Assembly: GCF_002162355.1 (NCBI RefSeq)
Contig: NZ_CP021434.1
Span: forward strand, 1,148,501 to 1,212,500
Direction: 5' to 3'
Length of the DNA: 64,000 bases
Source: Tumebacillus avium
GTDB lineage: Bacteria; Bacillota; Bacilli; Tumebacillales; Tumebacillaceae
In this document: positions 57,090-64,000 of the stretch, piece after piece
How the letters are laid out: every line of letters starts with the position of its first letter
How positions within the stretch are numbered: position 1 is the stretch's first letter
Translations under genes and position numbers: made by a program
Notes under the pieces: model-generated
What the model was told of the DNA's origin: nothing
Databases searched by the model: none
The model's input: the letters and a program-made list of their open reading frames with translations, nothing else

Positions 57090-58238
57090 TTACTTCTCCT
57101 TCAGGATGTGGCGCGCGATAACCATGCGCTGGACTTCGTTGGTGCCTTCGTAGATCTGGGTGATCTTCGCGTCGCGCAGGAAGCGCTCCACCGGATACTC
57201 GCGGGTGAATCCATAGCCGCCAAAGATCTGCACCGCTTCCACTGCGACTTTCATCGCCACGTCAGATGCAAACACTTTCGACATCGCCGACTGCTTGCCG
57301 TACGGCAGGCCTTCCGACTCCAGCCATGCCGCCTGGTAGGTCAAGAGGCGTGCCGCTTCGATCTCGGTCGCCATGTCGGCGAGCTTGAACTGGATCGCCT
57401 GGAAGTTGGAGATCGACTGGCCGAACTGCTCGCGCTGTTTCGCGTAGTCGGCTGCCAGATCGAGCGCGCCTTGCGCGATGCCCAGCGCCTGTGCCGCGAT
57501 GCCGTTACGGCCGCCGTCGAGGGTCATCATCGCGATCTTGAAGCCTTCGCCGAGCTGGCCGAGCATGTTTTCCTTCGGCACGATGCAGTTGTCAAAAATG
57601 ATCTCGGTCGTCGTCGAGGAACGAATGCCCAGCTTCTTCTCATGCTTGCCGACGGAGAAGCCCGGGAAGTCCGCTTCCACGATAAACGCCGTGATGCCGC
57701 CACGGGTGCGCTTTTCCATGTCGGTCACAGCAAACACCACGTAGATGTCGGCCACGCCGCCGTTGGTGATAAAGATCTTGGAGCCGTTGATCACCCAGTG
57801 ATCGTCCTTCTCCACCGCCGTCGTGCGCATGCCGCCCGCGTCGGTGCCGGAGCCCGGCTCGGTCAGGCCGTATGCGCCGATCGAAGTGCCTTCCGCCAGA
57901 CGGCGCAGGTACTTCTGCTTCTGCTCTTCATTGCCGAACTTGTAGATCGGCCAGCCCGCCAGCGAAGTCTGCACGGAAAGCGTTACACCAACCGATGCGT
58001 CGATGCGGGACAGCTCTTCCACCGCGATCACGTAGGACACATAGTCCATGCCCGCGCCGCCGTACTCTTCCGGCCACGGAATGCCGCACAGCCCGATCTC
58101 AGCCATCTTGTCAAAAATTTCGCGGGAGAACTCTTCCTTCTCGTCGCGCTCCATCGCGCCCGGAGCCACCTCGTTCAGCGCGAAATCGCGAACCAGCTTG
58201 CGGATCTCCTGTTGGTCTTGCGTCAATTGAAAGTTCAT
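57090..58238 (-). CDS. Acyl-CoA dehydrogenase (short-chain or branched-chain type)
   Basis: An FAD enzyme that introduces the alpha-beta double bond in acyl-CoA. The 382-residue protein has the ALTE-like [16 protein letters not shown], the FAD-binding [13 protein letters not shown], and [33 protein letters not shown] near the end, including the catalytic Glu (YEGTNE). The start is ATG 58238 with AGAGGAAG. It is a tandem paralogue of the next gene; the substrate is uncertain. Confidence 0.92.
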   Translation of the reverse strand: MNFQLTQDQQEIRKLVRDFALNEVAPGAMERDEKEEFSREIFDKMAEIGLCGIPWPEEYGGAGMDYVSYVIAVEELSRIDASVGVTLSVQTSLAGWPIYKFGNEEQKQKYLRRLAEGTSIGAYGLTEPGSGTDAGGMRTTAVEKDDHWVINGSKIFITNGGVADIYVVFAVTDMEKRTRGGITAFIVEADFPGFSVGKHEKKLGIRSSTTTEIIFDNCIVPKENMLGQLGEGFKIAMMTLDGGRNGIAAQALGIAQGALDLAADYAKQREQFGQSISNFQAIQFKLADMATEIEAARLLTYQAAWLESEGLPYGKQSAMSKVFASDVAMKVAVEAVQIFGGYGFTREYPVERFLRDAKITQIYEGTNEVQRMVIARHILKEK

Positions 58239-58257
58239 CTTCTGCTTCCTCTCTTTC

Positions 58258-59403
58258 CTACAGGCCCTTGAGCAGGTTCTTCGCCACGACAAGACGCTGA
58301 ATCTGGTTGGTGCCTTCGTAGATTTGCGTAACTTTCGCGTCGCGCATGTAGCGCTCCACCGGGTACTCTTTGGAATAGCCATAGCCGCCGAACAGTTGCA
58401 CCGCATCGGTCGCCACCGACATCGCCGCGTCGGTCGCATAGTACTTCGCCATCGACGCCTGCTTGGAAACGGGCAGCTTGGCCTGACGCAGCGATGCCGC
58501 GTTGTAGATCAGCAGGCGGGACGCTTCGATTTTCGTCCCCATGTCGGCGAGCATAAACTGCACCGCTTGGAAATCGGCGATCGGACGGCCGAACTGCTCG
58601 CGCTGCTGCACATACATCCGTGCCGCGTCAAAAGCTGCCCGGGCAATCCCCAGCGCCTGTGCGCCGATGCCGATCCGCCCGCCGTCGAGGTTGCTCATCG
58701 CCACGGTAAACCCTTGGCCTTCCGAGCCGAGCAGCTGTGCCGCCGGAACTTGCGCGTTGTCAAAAATCAATTCGACCGTGCCCGAACCGTTCATCCCCAT
58801 CTTGTGCTCTTTCTTGCCGATGGAGAAGCCCGGCGTACCGCGCTCAACGATAAACGCCGATACGCCTTTCGCGCCCGCCTCCGGATCGGTGACAGCAAAC
58901 ACGATAAAGATGTCGGCCACTTCGCCGTTGGTGATAAAGATCTTCGAGCCGTTCAGCACATACGTGTCGCCTTGCTTCACCGCACGGGTGCGGATGCCCG
59001 ATGCATCCGAACCTGCGCCCGGCTCCGTCAAGCCAAACGCGCCGATCAACTCGCCCGCCGCCAGACGCGGCACGTATTTTTGCTTCTGCTCTTCAGAGCC
59101 AAAATTCAAAATCGGCATCGTGCCGACCGATGTATGTACCGCCAGAATGACCCCGACCGAAGCGGACGCATACGAGATCTCTTCGATCGCCAGCATGTAG
59201 GACAAGAAGTCTGCCCCCACCCCGTCATACTCTTCCGGAATCGGAATTCCCAAGAGGCCCAGCTCGCCCATCTTGGTGATCAGCTCGCGCGGGAACTCGT
59301 CGCTTGCGTCGATCTCCGCCGCGCGCGGCGCGATCTCATTGAGTGCGAAATCGCGCACCATCTGCTGCAGGTCGCGCTGGTCTTTCGTCAGGTTGAAATC
59401 CAT
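58258..59403 (-). CDS. Acyl-CoA dehydrogenase
   Basis: A 381-residue paralogue of its neighbour. Motifs are [29 protein letters not shown] and [33 protein letters not shown]. It is likely to work on a different chain length or on branched acyl-CoA. GAGGGGG precedes the ATG. Electrons would pass through ETF to the FadF-like protein of this operon. Confidence 0.92.
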   Translation of the reverse strand: MDFNLTKDQRDLQQMVRDFALNEIAPRAAEIDASDEFPRELITKMGELGLLGIPIPEEYDGVGADFLSYMLAIEEISYASASVGVILAVHTSVGTMPILNFGSEEQKQKYVPRLAAGELIGAFGLTEPGAGSDASGIRTRAVKQGDTYVLNGSKIFITNGEVADIFIVFAVTDPEAGAKGVSAFIVERGTPGFSIGKKEHKMGMNGSGTVELIFDNAQVPAAQLLGSEGQGFTVAMSNLDGGRIGIGAQALGIARAAFDAARMYVQQREQFGRPIADFQAVQFMLADMGTKIEASRLLIYNAASLRQAKLPVSKQASMAKYYATDAAMSVATDAVQLFGGYGYSKEYPVERYMRDAKVTQIYEGTNQIQRLVVAKNLLKGL

Positions 59404-59421
59404 ATTTCGAGACCCCCTCGA

Positions 59422-60204
59422 TTATCGGCCTTTAAATTCCGCAGGGCGCTTCTCCAGGAATGCTGCCATGCCTTCTTTTTGATCTTCTGTCGAGAAGGAG
59501 AGGCCGAACAGCTCCGTCTCGTATTGCAAGCCACGCGCCAGGTCCATGTTCATGCCTTCATTGACGCCTTGCTTGGACATGCGAACGGCCAGCTGGCCTT
59601 TTGCTGCGATCTTCTGCGCCATTTCCAGCGCTTTGTTCAGCAGCTCTTCCGGCTCGACCACGTGGTTGACGAGGCCGATCTGGTAGGCGCGCTCTGCCCC
59701 GATCACATCACCGGTGAACAGGAGCTCCTTGGCGATCGCAGGTCCAACCAGACGCGGCAGGCGCTGGGTGCCGCCAAAGCCCGGCGTCACACCGAGGTTG
59801 ACTTCCGGCTGGCCAAACTTCGCCTTGGTCGACGCGATGCGGATGTCGCAAGCCATCACGACTTCACAGCCGCCGCCCAGAGCAAAGCCGTTCACCGCCG
59901 CAATCGTCGGCTGCGGGATCGTCTCCAGCATGGAGATGCTCTTCATGCCGTTCGCCGAAAAAGCGCGGCCTTCGGTGGCAGTCAGGGCCTGCATCTCCGC
60001 GATGTCCGCGCCGGCTGCAAACGCTTTTTCCCCGCCGCCGGTGATGACGACGACTTTGATCTCGTCGTTTTTCGCGATGTCATCGAGCAGTGCGCCCATC
60101 TCGTTTAGCAGTGCAGAGTTCAGCGCGTTTAATGCTTTCGGGCGGTTCAGCGTGATGATGCCGACGCCTTCGCGCACTTCAAACAACAGGTTTTGAAAGT
60201 CCAT
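59422..60204 (-). CDS. Enoyl-CoA hydratase (crotonase family)
   Basis: Adds water to enoyl-CoA in beta-oxidation. The 260-residue protein has the oxyanion-hole motif GGEKAFAAGADIAEM and the catalytic GGGCEVVMACDIRIAS (Glu) and GVTPGFGGTQRLPRLVG (Glu) segments, both intact, so true hydratase activity is likely. It could also use the crotonyl-CoA made by Kal. Confidence 0.9.
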   Translation of the reverse strand: MDFQNLLFEVREGVGIITLNRPKALNALNSALLNEMGALLDDIAKNDEIKVVVITGGGEKAFAAGADIAEMQALTATEGRAFSANGMKSISMLETIPQPTIAAVNGFALGGGCEVVMACDIRIASTKAKFGQPEVNLGVTPGFGGTQRLPRLVGPAIAKELLFTGDVIGAERAYQIGLVNHVVEPEELLNKALEMAQKIAAKGQLAVRMSKQGVNEGMNMDLARGLQYETELFGLSFSTEDQKEGMAAFLEKRPAEFKGR

Positions 60205-60231
60205 GTTCTAACGTCCTCCCGTGCTCTGGTA

Positions 60232-61083
60232 TTAGGAATAAGTGTAGAAGCCGCGACCGGTTTTCTTGCCGAGCCAGCCGGCTTTTACGTACTTGCGCAG
60301 CAGCGGGCACGGACGGTATTTGGAATCGCCAAACCCTTCGTACAGCACTTCCATGATCGCGAGGCAGGTGTCCAGACCGATAAAGTCGGCCAGGGTCAGC
60401 GGGCCCATCGGATGGTTCATGCCCAGCTTCATCACTTCGTCGACCGCTTCCGGCGTTGCGACGCCTTCAAAGACGCAGTAGATCGCTTCGTTGATCATCG
60501 GCATCAGCACGCGGTTGGAGACGAAGCCCGGGAAGTCGTTCACTTCGACCGGAACTTTGCCCATCTGCTTGGACAGGTCTTCGATCGACTTGTACACTTC
60601 GTCGGTCGTCGCCAGGCCGCGGATGATCTCGACCAGCTTCATCACCGGCACCGGGTTCATGAAGTGCATGCCGATGACCAGCTCCGGACGGGACGTGACC
60701 GCTGCGATTTCGGTGATCGGGAGCGAAGAGGTGTTGGTCGCGAGGATCGCGCCTTCCGGAAGCACTTCGTCCATTTGGCGGAAGATGTTTTTCTTGATCT
60801 CCATGTTTTCGGTCGCCGCTTCGATCGCCAGTTGTGCGTCATGCGCGTCGCCCATGTTGGTGGTCGGTTTGATGCGGGAGAGCACTGCCGCTTTTTCCTC
60901 TTCGGTCTTGCGGCCTTTTTCTACGTCACGGGACAGGTTTTTCGTGATTGTGGCGATGCCGCGCTCCAGAAAATCCGGTTTCAGGTCGTTCAATACGACT
61001 TCCAGCCCGGCTTGAGCTGCGACTTGCGCGATCCCGGCGCCCATTTGGCCGGCACCGATGACGAGAACTTTGCGGATTTCCAT
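60232..61083 (-). CDS. 3-hydroxybutyryl-CoA dehydrogenase
   Basis: An NAD(P)-dependent oxidation of 3-hydroxyacyl-CoA to acetoacetyl-CoA. The 283-residue protein has the N-terminal Rossmann loop [31 protein letters not shown] (catalytic His) and [19 protein letters not shown]. The ATG at 61083 has GGAGGG upstream; the frame to 61137 lacks one. Confidence 0.93.
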   Translation of the reverse strand: MEIRKVLVIGAGQMGAGIAQVAAQAGLEVVLNDLKPDFLERGIATITKNLSRDVEKGRKTEEEKAAVLSRIKPTTNMGDAHDAQLAIEAATENMEIKKNIFRQMDEVLPEGAILATNTSSLPITEIAAVTSRPELVIGMHFMNPVPVMKLVEIIRGLATTDEVYKSIEDLSKQMGKVPVEVNDFPGFVSNRVLMPMINEAIYCVFEGVATPEAVDEVMKLGMNHPMGPLTLADFIGLDTCLAIMEVLYEGFGDSKYRPCPLLRKYVKAGWLGKKTGRGFYTYS

Positions 61084-61113
61084 TATGTAAGTCCCTCCAG
61101 TTGGTATGTAGTC

Positions 61114-61146
61114 GCCCGGGGAATCTGATACGTCCATTCCCCGGGC
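61114..61146. other. Strong stem-loop between thl and hbd
   Basis: An 11-bp perfect stem GCCCGGGGAAT/ATTCCCCGGGC (61114-61124 with 61136-61146) with an 11-base loop. No T-run on either strand, so it is not a canonical terminator. It lies between genes of one operon and may be a processing or stability element. Confidence 0.6.
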
Positions 61147-61173
61147 AATATTTGTCGGAAAAAGTGAATCGGG

Positions 61174-62361
61174 TTATTCGCCGTGCACTTGGAGCAGAAT
61201 CGCGTCGCCTTGTGCCGCGCCCGAGCAGATCGCCGCAATGCCCAAACCGCCGCCGCGACGGCGCAGTTCGTGAATCAACGCGCCGATGATGCGGGCGCCG
61301 GAAGCGCCGATCGGGTGGCCCAGCGCAACTGCGCCGCCGTTGACATTGACTTTCTCTTCGTCCCAGCCGACGATCTTGCCGGTGGTGAGGATGACCGCTG
61401 CAAACGCTTCGTTCACTTCGAAGAGATCGATGTCTTCCACTTTATATCCTGTCTTATCAAGGAGCTTTTGAATCGCCAGACCCGGAGTTGTTGCAATATA
61501 CGGTGCGTCTTGGCCGACTTGCGCGTGTCCGAGGATCGTCGCCAAGGGCTTGATGCCTTGTTCCGCCGCTTTCTCGTCAGACATCAGCACCATCGCTGCT
61601 GCGCCGTCGTTGATGCCCGGCGCGTTGCCAGCGGTGATCGAGCCGTCTTTTTTGAAAACGGGCTTCAAAGCTGCCAAGCCTTCCAGCGTGGTGGTCGGAC
61701 GGATCGCTTCGTCTTGGCCGACGACGGTGACCGCGCCTTTTTTGCCCGGCACTTCGACCGGCACGATCTCGGCGTCATAGTTGCCGCTTTCAACCGCTGC
61801 TGCTGCACGCTGCTGGGAACGCAGCGCCCAAGCGTCTTGCGCGTCACGGGAGATCTCGTACTCGGCTGCCACGTCCGAACCGTGCACCGCCATCGGCACA
61901 TCGTGGAAGGCGCAGCGCAGGCCGTCGTACTGCATCAGGTCGACCACTTTGCCGTCGCCCATGCGCAGGCCGTTACGTGCACCCGGCAGGATGTACGGCG
62001 CGTTCGACATCGACTCCATGCCGCCTGCGACGATCACCTGCGCATCACCGGCGCGGATGATCTGGTCGCCCAGCGTCACGGCGCGCATCCCGGAAGCACA
62101 GACTTTGTTGATCGTCTGGGTCGGAACTTCCCAGGACAGGCCGGCTTTGATCGCAGCTTGACGGGACGGAACCTGACCGGCGCCGCCTTGCAGCACCATG
62201 CCCATGATCACTTCCTCAACCTGCTCGCCGGCCACGCCGGAGCGGGACAGGGCTTCCTTGATCACCAAACCGCCGAGATCGGTTGCAACCAGCGGGGCAA
62301 GCGCGCCGCCGAATTTGCCGATCGGGGTGCGGGCCGTGCTGACAATCACCGTTTTTGCCAT
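61174..62361 (-). CDS. Acetyl-CoA C-acetyltransferase (thiolase)
   Basis: Cleaves or forms acetoacetyl-CoA. The 395-residue thiolase has the nucleophilic cysteine in [11 protein letters not shown] (about 90), [11 protein letters not shown], and near the end NEAFAAV (His-like motif), [17 protein letters not shown] and [13 protein letters not shown] (second catalytic Cys). The ATG at 62361 has AAGGAG nine bases upstream; another ATG at 62370 is too close. It follows the FadF-like gene. Confidence 0.93.
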   Translation of the reverse strand: MAKTVIVSTARTPIGKFGGALAPLVATDLGGLVIKEALSRSGVAGEQVEEVIMGMVLQGGAGQVPSRQAAIKAGLSWEVPTQTINKVCASGMRAVTLGDQIIRAGDAQVIVAGGMESMSNAPYILPGARNGLRMGDGKVVDLMQYDGLRCAFHDVPMAVHGSDVAAEYEISRDAQDAWALRSQQRAAAAVESGNYDAEIVPVEVPGKKGAVTVVGQDEAIRPTTTLEGLAALKPVFKKDGSITAGNAPGINDGAAAMVLMSDEKAAEQGIKPLATILGHAQVGQDAPYIATTPGLAIQKLLDKTGYKVEDIDLFEVNEAFAAVILTTGKIVGWDEEKVNVNGGAVALGHPIGASGARIIGALIHELRRRGGGLGIAAICSGAAQGDAILLQVHGE

Positions 62362-62435
62362 CAAGAACATCTCCTTTGGGCTGTTAGGCTAAATATCAAA
62401 AACTGACTGATCAGACTAACCTTTTATGACTGACA

Positions 62436-62467
62436 GAAAGACACCAGAAAATGCTCCGGTGTCTTTC
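62436..62467 (-). terminator. Possible terminator or attenuator after the FadF-like gene
   Basis: GAAAGACACC (62436-62445) pairs with GGTGTCTTTC (62458-62467); the T-run afterwards is poor (TGTCAG). It may reduce rather than stop readthrough into thl. A CTGATCAG palindrome (about 62407-62414) lies between it and thl. Confidence 0.45.
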
Positions 62468-62490
62468 CGTTGATTCATGTTGCGAAGAGA

Positions 62491-64000
62491 TTACTGTTTC
62501 GCGCCGAAGACAGACATTTCGAGCAGCTCGACCACGTCATAGACCGGAAGGTTTTCTTCCACGTTTTTCGCTTTGGTCCCGTCGGTGATCATCGTCATGC
62601 AGTACGGGCACGCGGTGCCGATCGCCGTAGCGCCGGTTTCCATCGCCTGCTCGGTGCGCATGACGTTGATGCGCTCGGTGCCGGTGTCTTCTTTGAACAG
62701 ACCGCCGCCGCCTGCGCCGCAGCACATGCTCTTGCCTTTGTTACGCTCCATCTCGACCAGGCGCACGCCCGGGATCTTGGTGATGATGTAGCGCGGTGCG
62801 GTGTAGATGCCGTTGTAGCGGCCGAGGTAGCAGGAGTCATGGAAGGTCAGCAGGTGGTCGACATCGTGCATCGGCGACAATTTGCCTGCATCGATCAGCT
62901 GCGCCAGCATTTCGGTATGGTGCAGCACTTCTTCCGCTTCGAAGCCGAAATCGTTGTATTCGTTCTTAAAGGTATTGTACGCGTGCGGGCAGGTGGTGAC
63001 AATTTTCTTCACGCCGTACTCTTTGAAGATCTCCACGTTTGCTTCGGCGAGCGACTGGTACAGGAACTCGTTGCCGAGGCGGCGTGCGGAGTCGCCGTCC
63101 GACTCTTCTTCTGCGCCAAGGATGGCGAAGGAGACGCCGGCTTCTTTCATCAGGCGAGCGAACGCCTGAGCGATCTTTTGGTTGCGCACGTCAAACGATG
63201 CGGAGGAACCGACGTAGAACAGCCACTCCACTTCGCCTTCCACTTCTGCCATGGTCGGGATGTCGAGGTCTTTCGCCCAGTCACCGCGGGTGGAACGGTT
63301 TTGGCCCCACTCGTTGGATTGGCGCTCAAGGTTCTGGAACGCACGGTTGACTTCCGGTTCTGCCTTGCCTTCGGTGAGGACAAGGTAACGGCGCATGTCG
63401 ATGATCTTGTCGACGTGTTCGTTAAATACCGGGCACGCTTCTTCACATGCGCGGCAGGTGGTGCAAGCCCAGATCTCGTCTTCGGAGTAGATGCCTTGAC
63501 CCGGCTCTTCCCCGATCAAGAGCGGCAGTTCTGCCGTCGCTGCAACTTCTACGCCAGTGCCTGCTGCGCCTTGCACTTTGGCTTCGAGCAGGGAATCGCC
63601 GACGTCGATCAGGTGATCTTTCATTTTCAGGATCAGATATTTCGGAGACAGCGGAGTGCCGGACAGCGTAGCCGGGCAGTTGACATGGCAACGGCCGCAC
63701 TCGGTGCAGGCATAGCCGTCGAGCAGTTGACGCCAAGAGAACTGGTCGATGCGGCCTACGCCAAACTCTTCGATCGATTCGTCTTCGAGGTCGAGCTTCT
63801 TCAGCTTGCCCGCCGGACGGGAATCGGTCTTGCGGAAGTAGACGTTAAACATCGCGCCGATCATGTGCAAATGCTTGGAACGCGGGATGTAAACCGTGAA
63901 GCCGAGCAGCACCAGCGTGTGGAACCAGAACATAACTTCTTTGATTGCCAAGAGCGCCGTTTCCGACATGCCGGCAAATGCGGTTGCGAGGTAGCCGGCA
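62491..64000 (-). CDS. FadF-like iron-sulfur oxidoreductase, C-terminal part (cut by window edge)
   Basis: At least 502 residues; the frame stays open through 64000, so the true start is outside the window. Early residues are membrane helix-like (MFWFHTLVLLGFTVYIP). Two 4Fe-4S motifs follow: CTECGRCHVNCP and CTTCRACEEACP. The C-terminus has two CCG-type cysteine-rich domains (HDSCYLGRYN and SMCCGAGGGGLF). This is the heterodisulfide reductase-like protein (B. subtilis FadF/YwjF) thought to pass electrons from acyl-CoA dehydrogenase/ETF to the quinone pool. It is the first visible gene of the fatty acid operon. Confidence 0.88.
   Translation of the reverse strand, partial: AGYLATAFAGMSETALLAIKEVMFWFHTLVLLGFTVYIPRSKHLHMIGAMFNVYFRKTDSRPAGKLKKLDLEDESIEEFGVGRIDQFSWRQLLDGYACTECGRCHVNCPATLSGTPLSPKYLILKMKDHLIDVGDSLLEAKVQGAAGTGVEVAATAELPLLIGEEPGQGIYSEDEIWACTTCRACEEACPVFNEHVDKIIDMRRYLVLTEGKAEPEVNRAFQNLERQSNEWGQNRSTRGDWAKDLDIPTMAEVEGEVEWLFYVGSSASFDVRNQKIAQAFARLMKEAGVSFAILGAEEESDGDSARRLGNEFLYQSLAEANVEIFKEYGVKKIVTTCPHAYNTFKNEYNDFGFEAEEVLHHTEMLAQLIDAGKLSPMHDVDHLLTFHDSCYLGRYNGIYTAPRYIITKIPGVRLVEMERNKGKSMCCGAGGGGLFKEDTGTERINVMRTEQAMETGATAIGTACPYCMTMITDGTKAKNVEENLPVYDVVELLEMSVFGAKQ

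Noticed and set aside
61114..61146. Rho-independent terminator between thl and hbd
   Set aside because: The stem is strong but no T-run follows on either strand; listed only as a stem-loop.

Overview
The window is a GC-rich (roughly 58-60% by eye) chromosomal stretch of an endospore-forming Bacillota of the order Bacillales. Spore genes (spoIIR, spoIIE, spo0F, a gerA-type operon, a YhcN/YlaJ lipoprotein, cmpA) and the gene order support this. The order mnaA-upp-glyA-ywlG-rpiB-ywlE-mntP-ywlC-ywlB-spoIIR-prmC-prfA-tdk-rpmE-rho-glpX-tal-fba-spo0F, and a second block spoIIE-yabS-yabT-tilS-hpt-ftsH, follow Bacillus subtilis as I remember it. High GC together with these genes suggests Alicyclobacillaceae (a Tumebacillus-like organism); that is inference. 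I saw no rRNA, tRNA, IS element, prophage or CRISPR array.

Layout. 0-17 kb: a TPR-type regulator, then mostly minus-strand housekeeping genes (cell wall precursor, uracil salvage, serine/glycine, metal transport, tRNA threonylcarbamoylation, release factor 1 and its methylase), interrupted by a plus-strand ABC exporter. A dense cluster of DnaA-box sequences lies at 12.2-13.1 kb around ywlC/ywlB. 17-23 kb: a plus-strand gerABC-type germination operon, then a spore lipoprotein, tdk and rpmE on the minus strand. 23-26 kb: an island between rpmE and rho, not present there in B. subtilis as far as I recall: an HTH+TPR regulator, a small secreted peptide with two WWTD(F/H)GPN repeats, and a convergent radical SAM gene. 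26-37 kb: rho, glpX, tal, fba and spo0F, with insertions: a membrane M1-type peptidase, an ankyrin operon behind a sigma-H-like promoter, dapH plus its deacetylase, and kce/kal of lysine degradation. 37-47 kb: a nadA-nadB-nadC-coaX-def operon behind a strong promoter, fhs, an HD-GYP protein and ftsH. 47-56 kb: hpt, tilS, a threonine/serine exporter pair (one half frameshifted), a Hanks kinase, a VWA protein, a tiny holin-like toxin, spoIIE, a dCMP deaminase and cmpA. 56-64 kb: a fatty-acid/acyl-CoA oxidation operon ending in meaB.

How the genes work together. Sporulation entry is well represented: tandem 0A boxes upstream of spo0F, a spoIIE promoter with the unusual 21-bp spacing known for Spo0A-activated promoters, and a 0A box over the -35 of the divergent dCMP deaminase. 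The strongest candidate for an undescribed system is the TPR regulator plus WWTD-repeat peptide pair (23.0-24.8 kb). It has the architecture of RRNPP peptide quorum sensing. The peptide promoter region carries a 9-bp inverted repeat that could be the operator.

Many starts were moved downstream of the longest open frame to the codon that has a Shine-Dalgarno sequence; each such choice is stated in its entry. Family names come from recognition of sequence motifs, not from any search.
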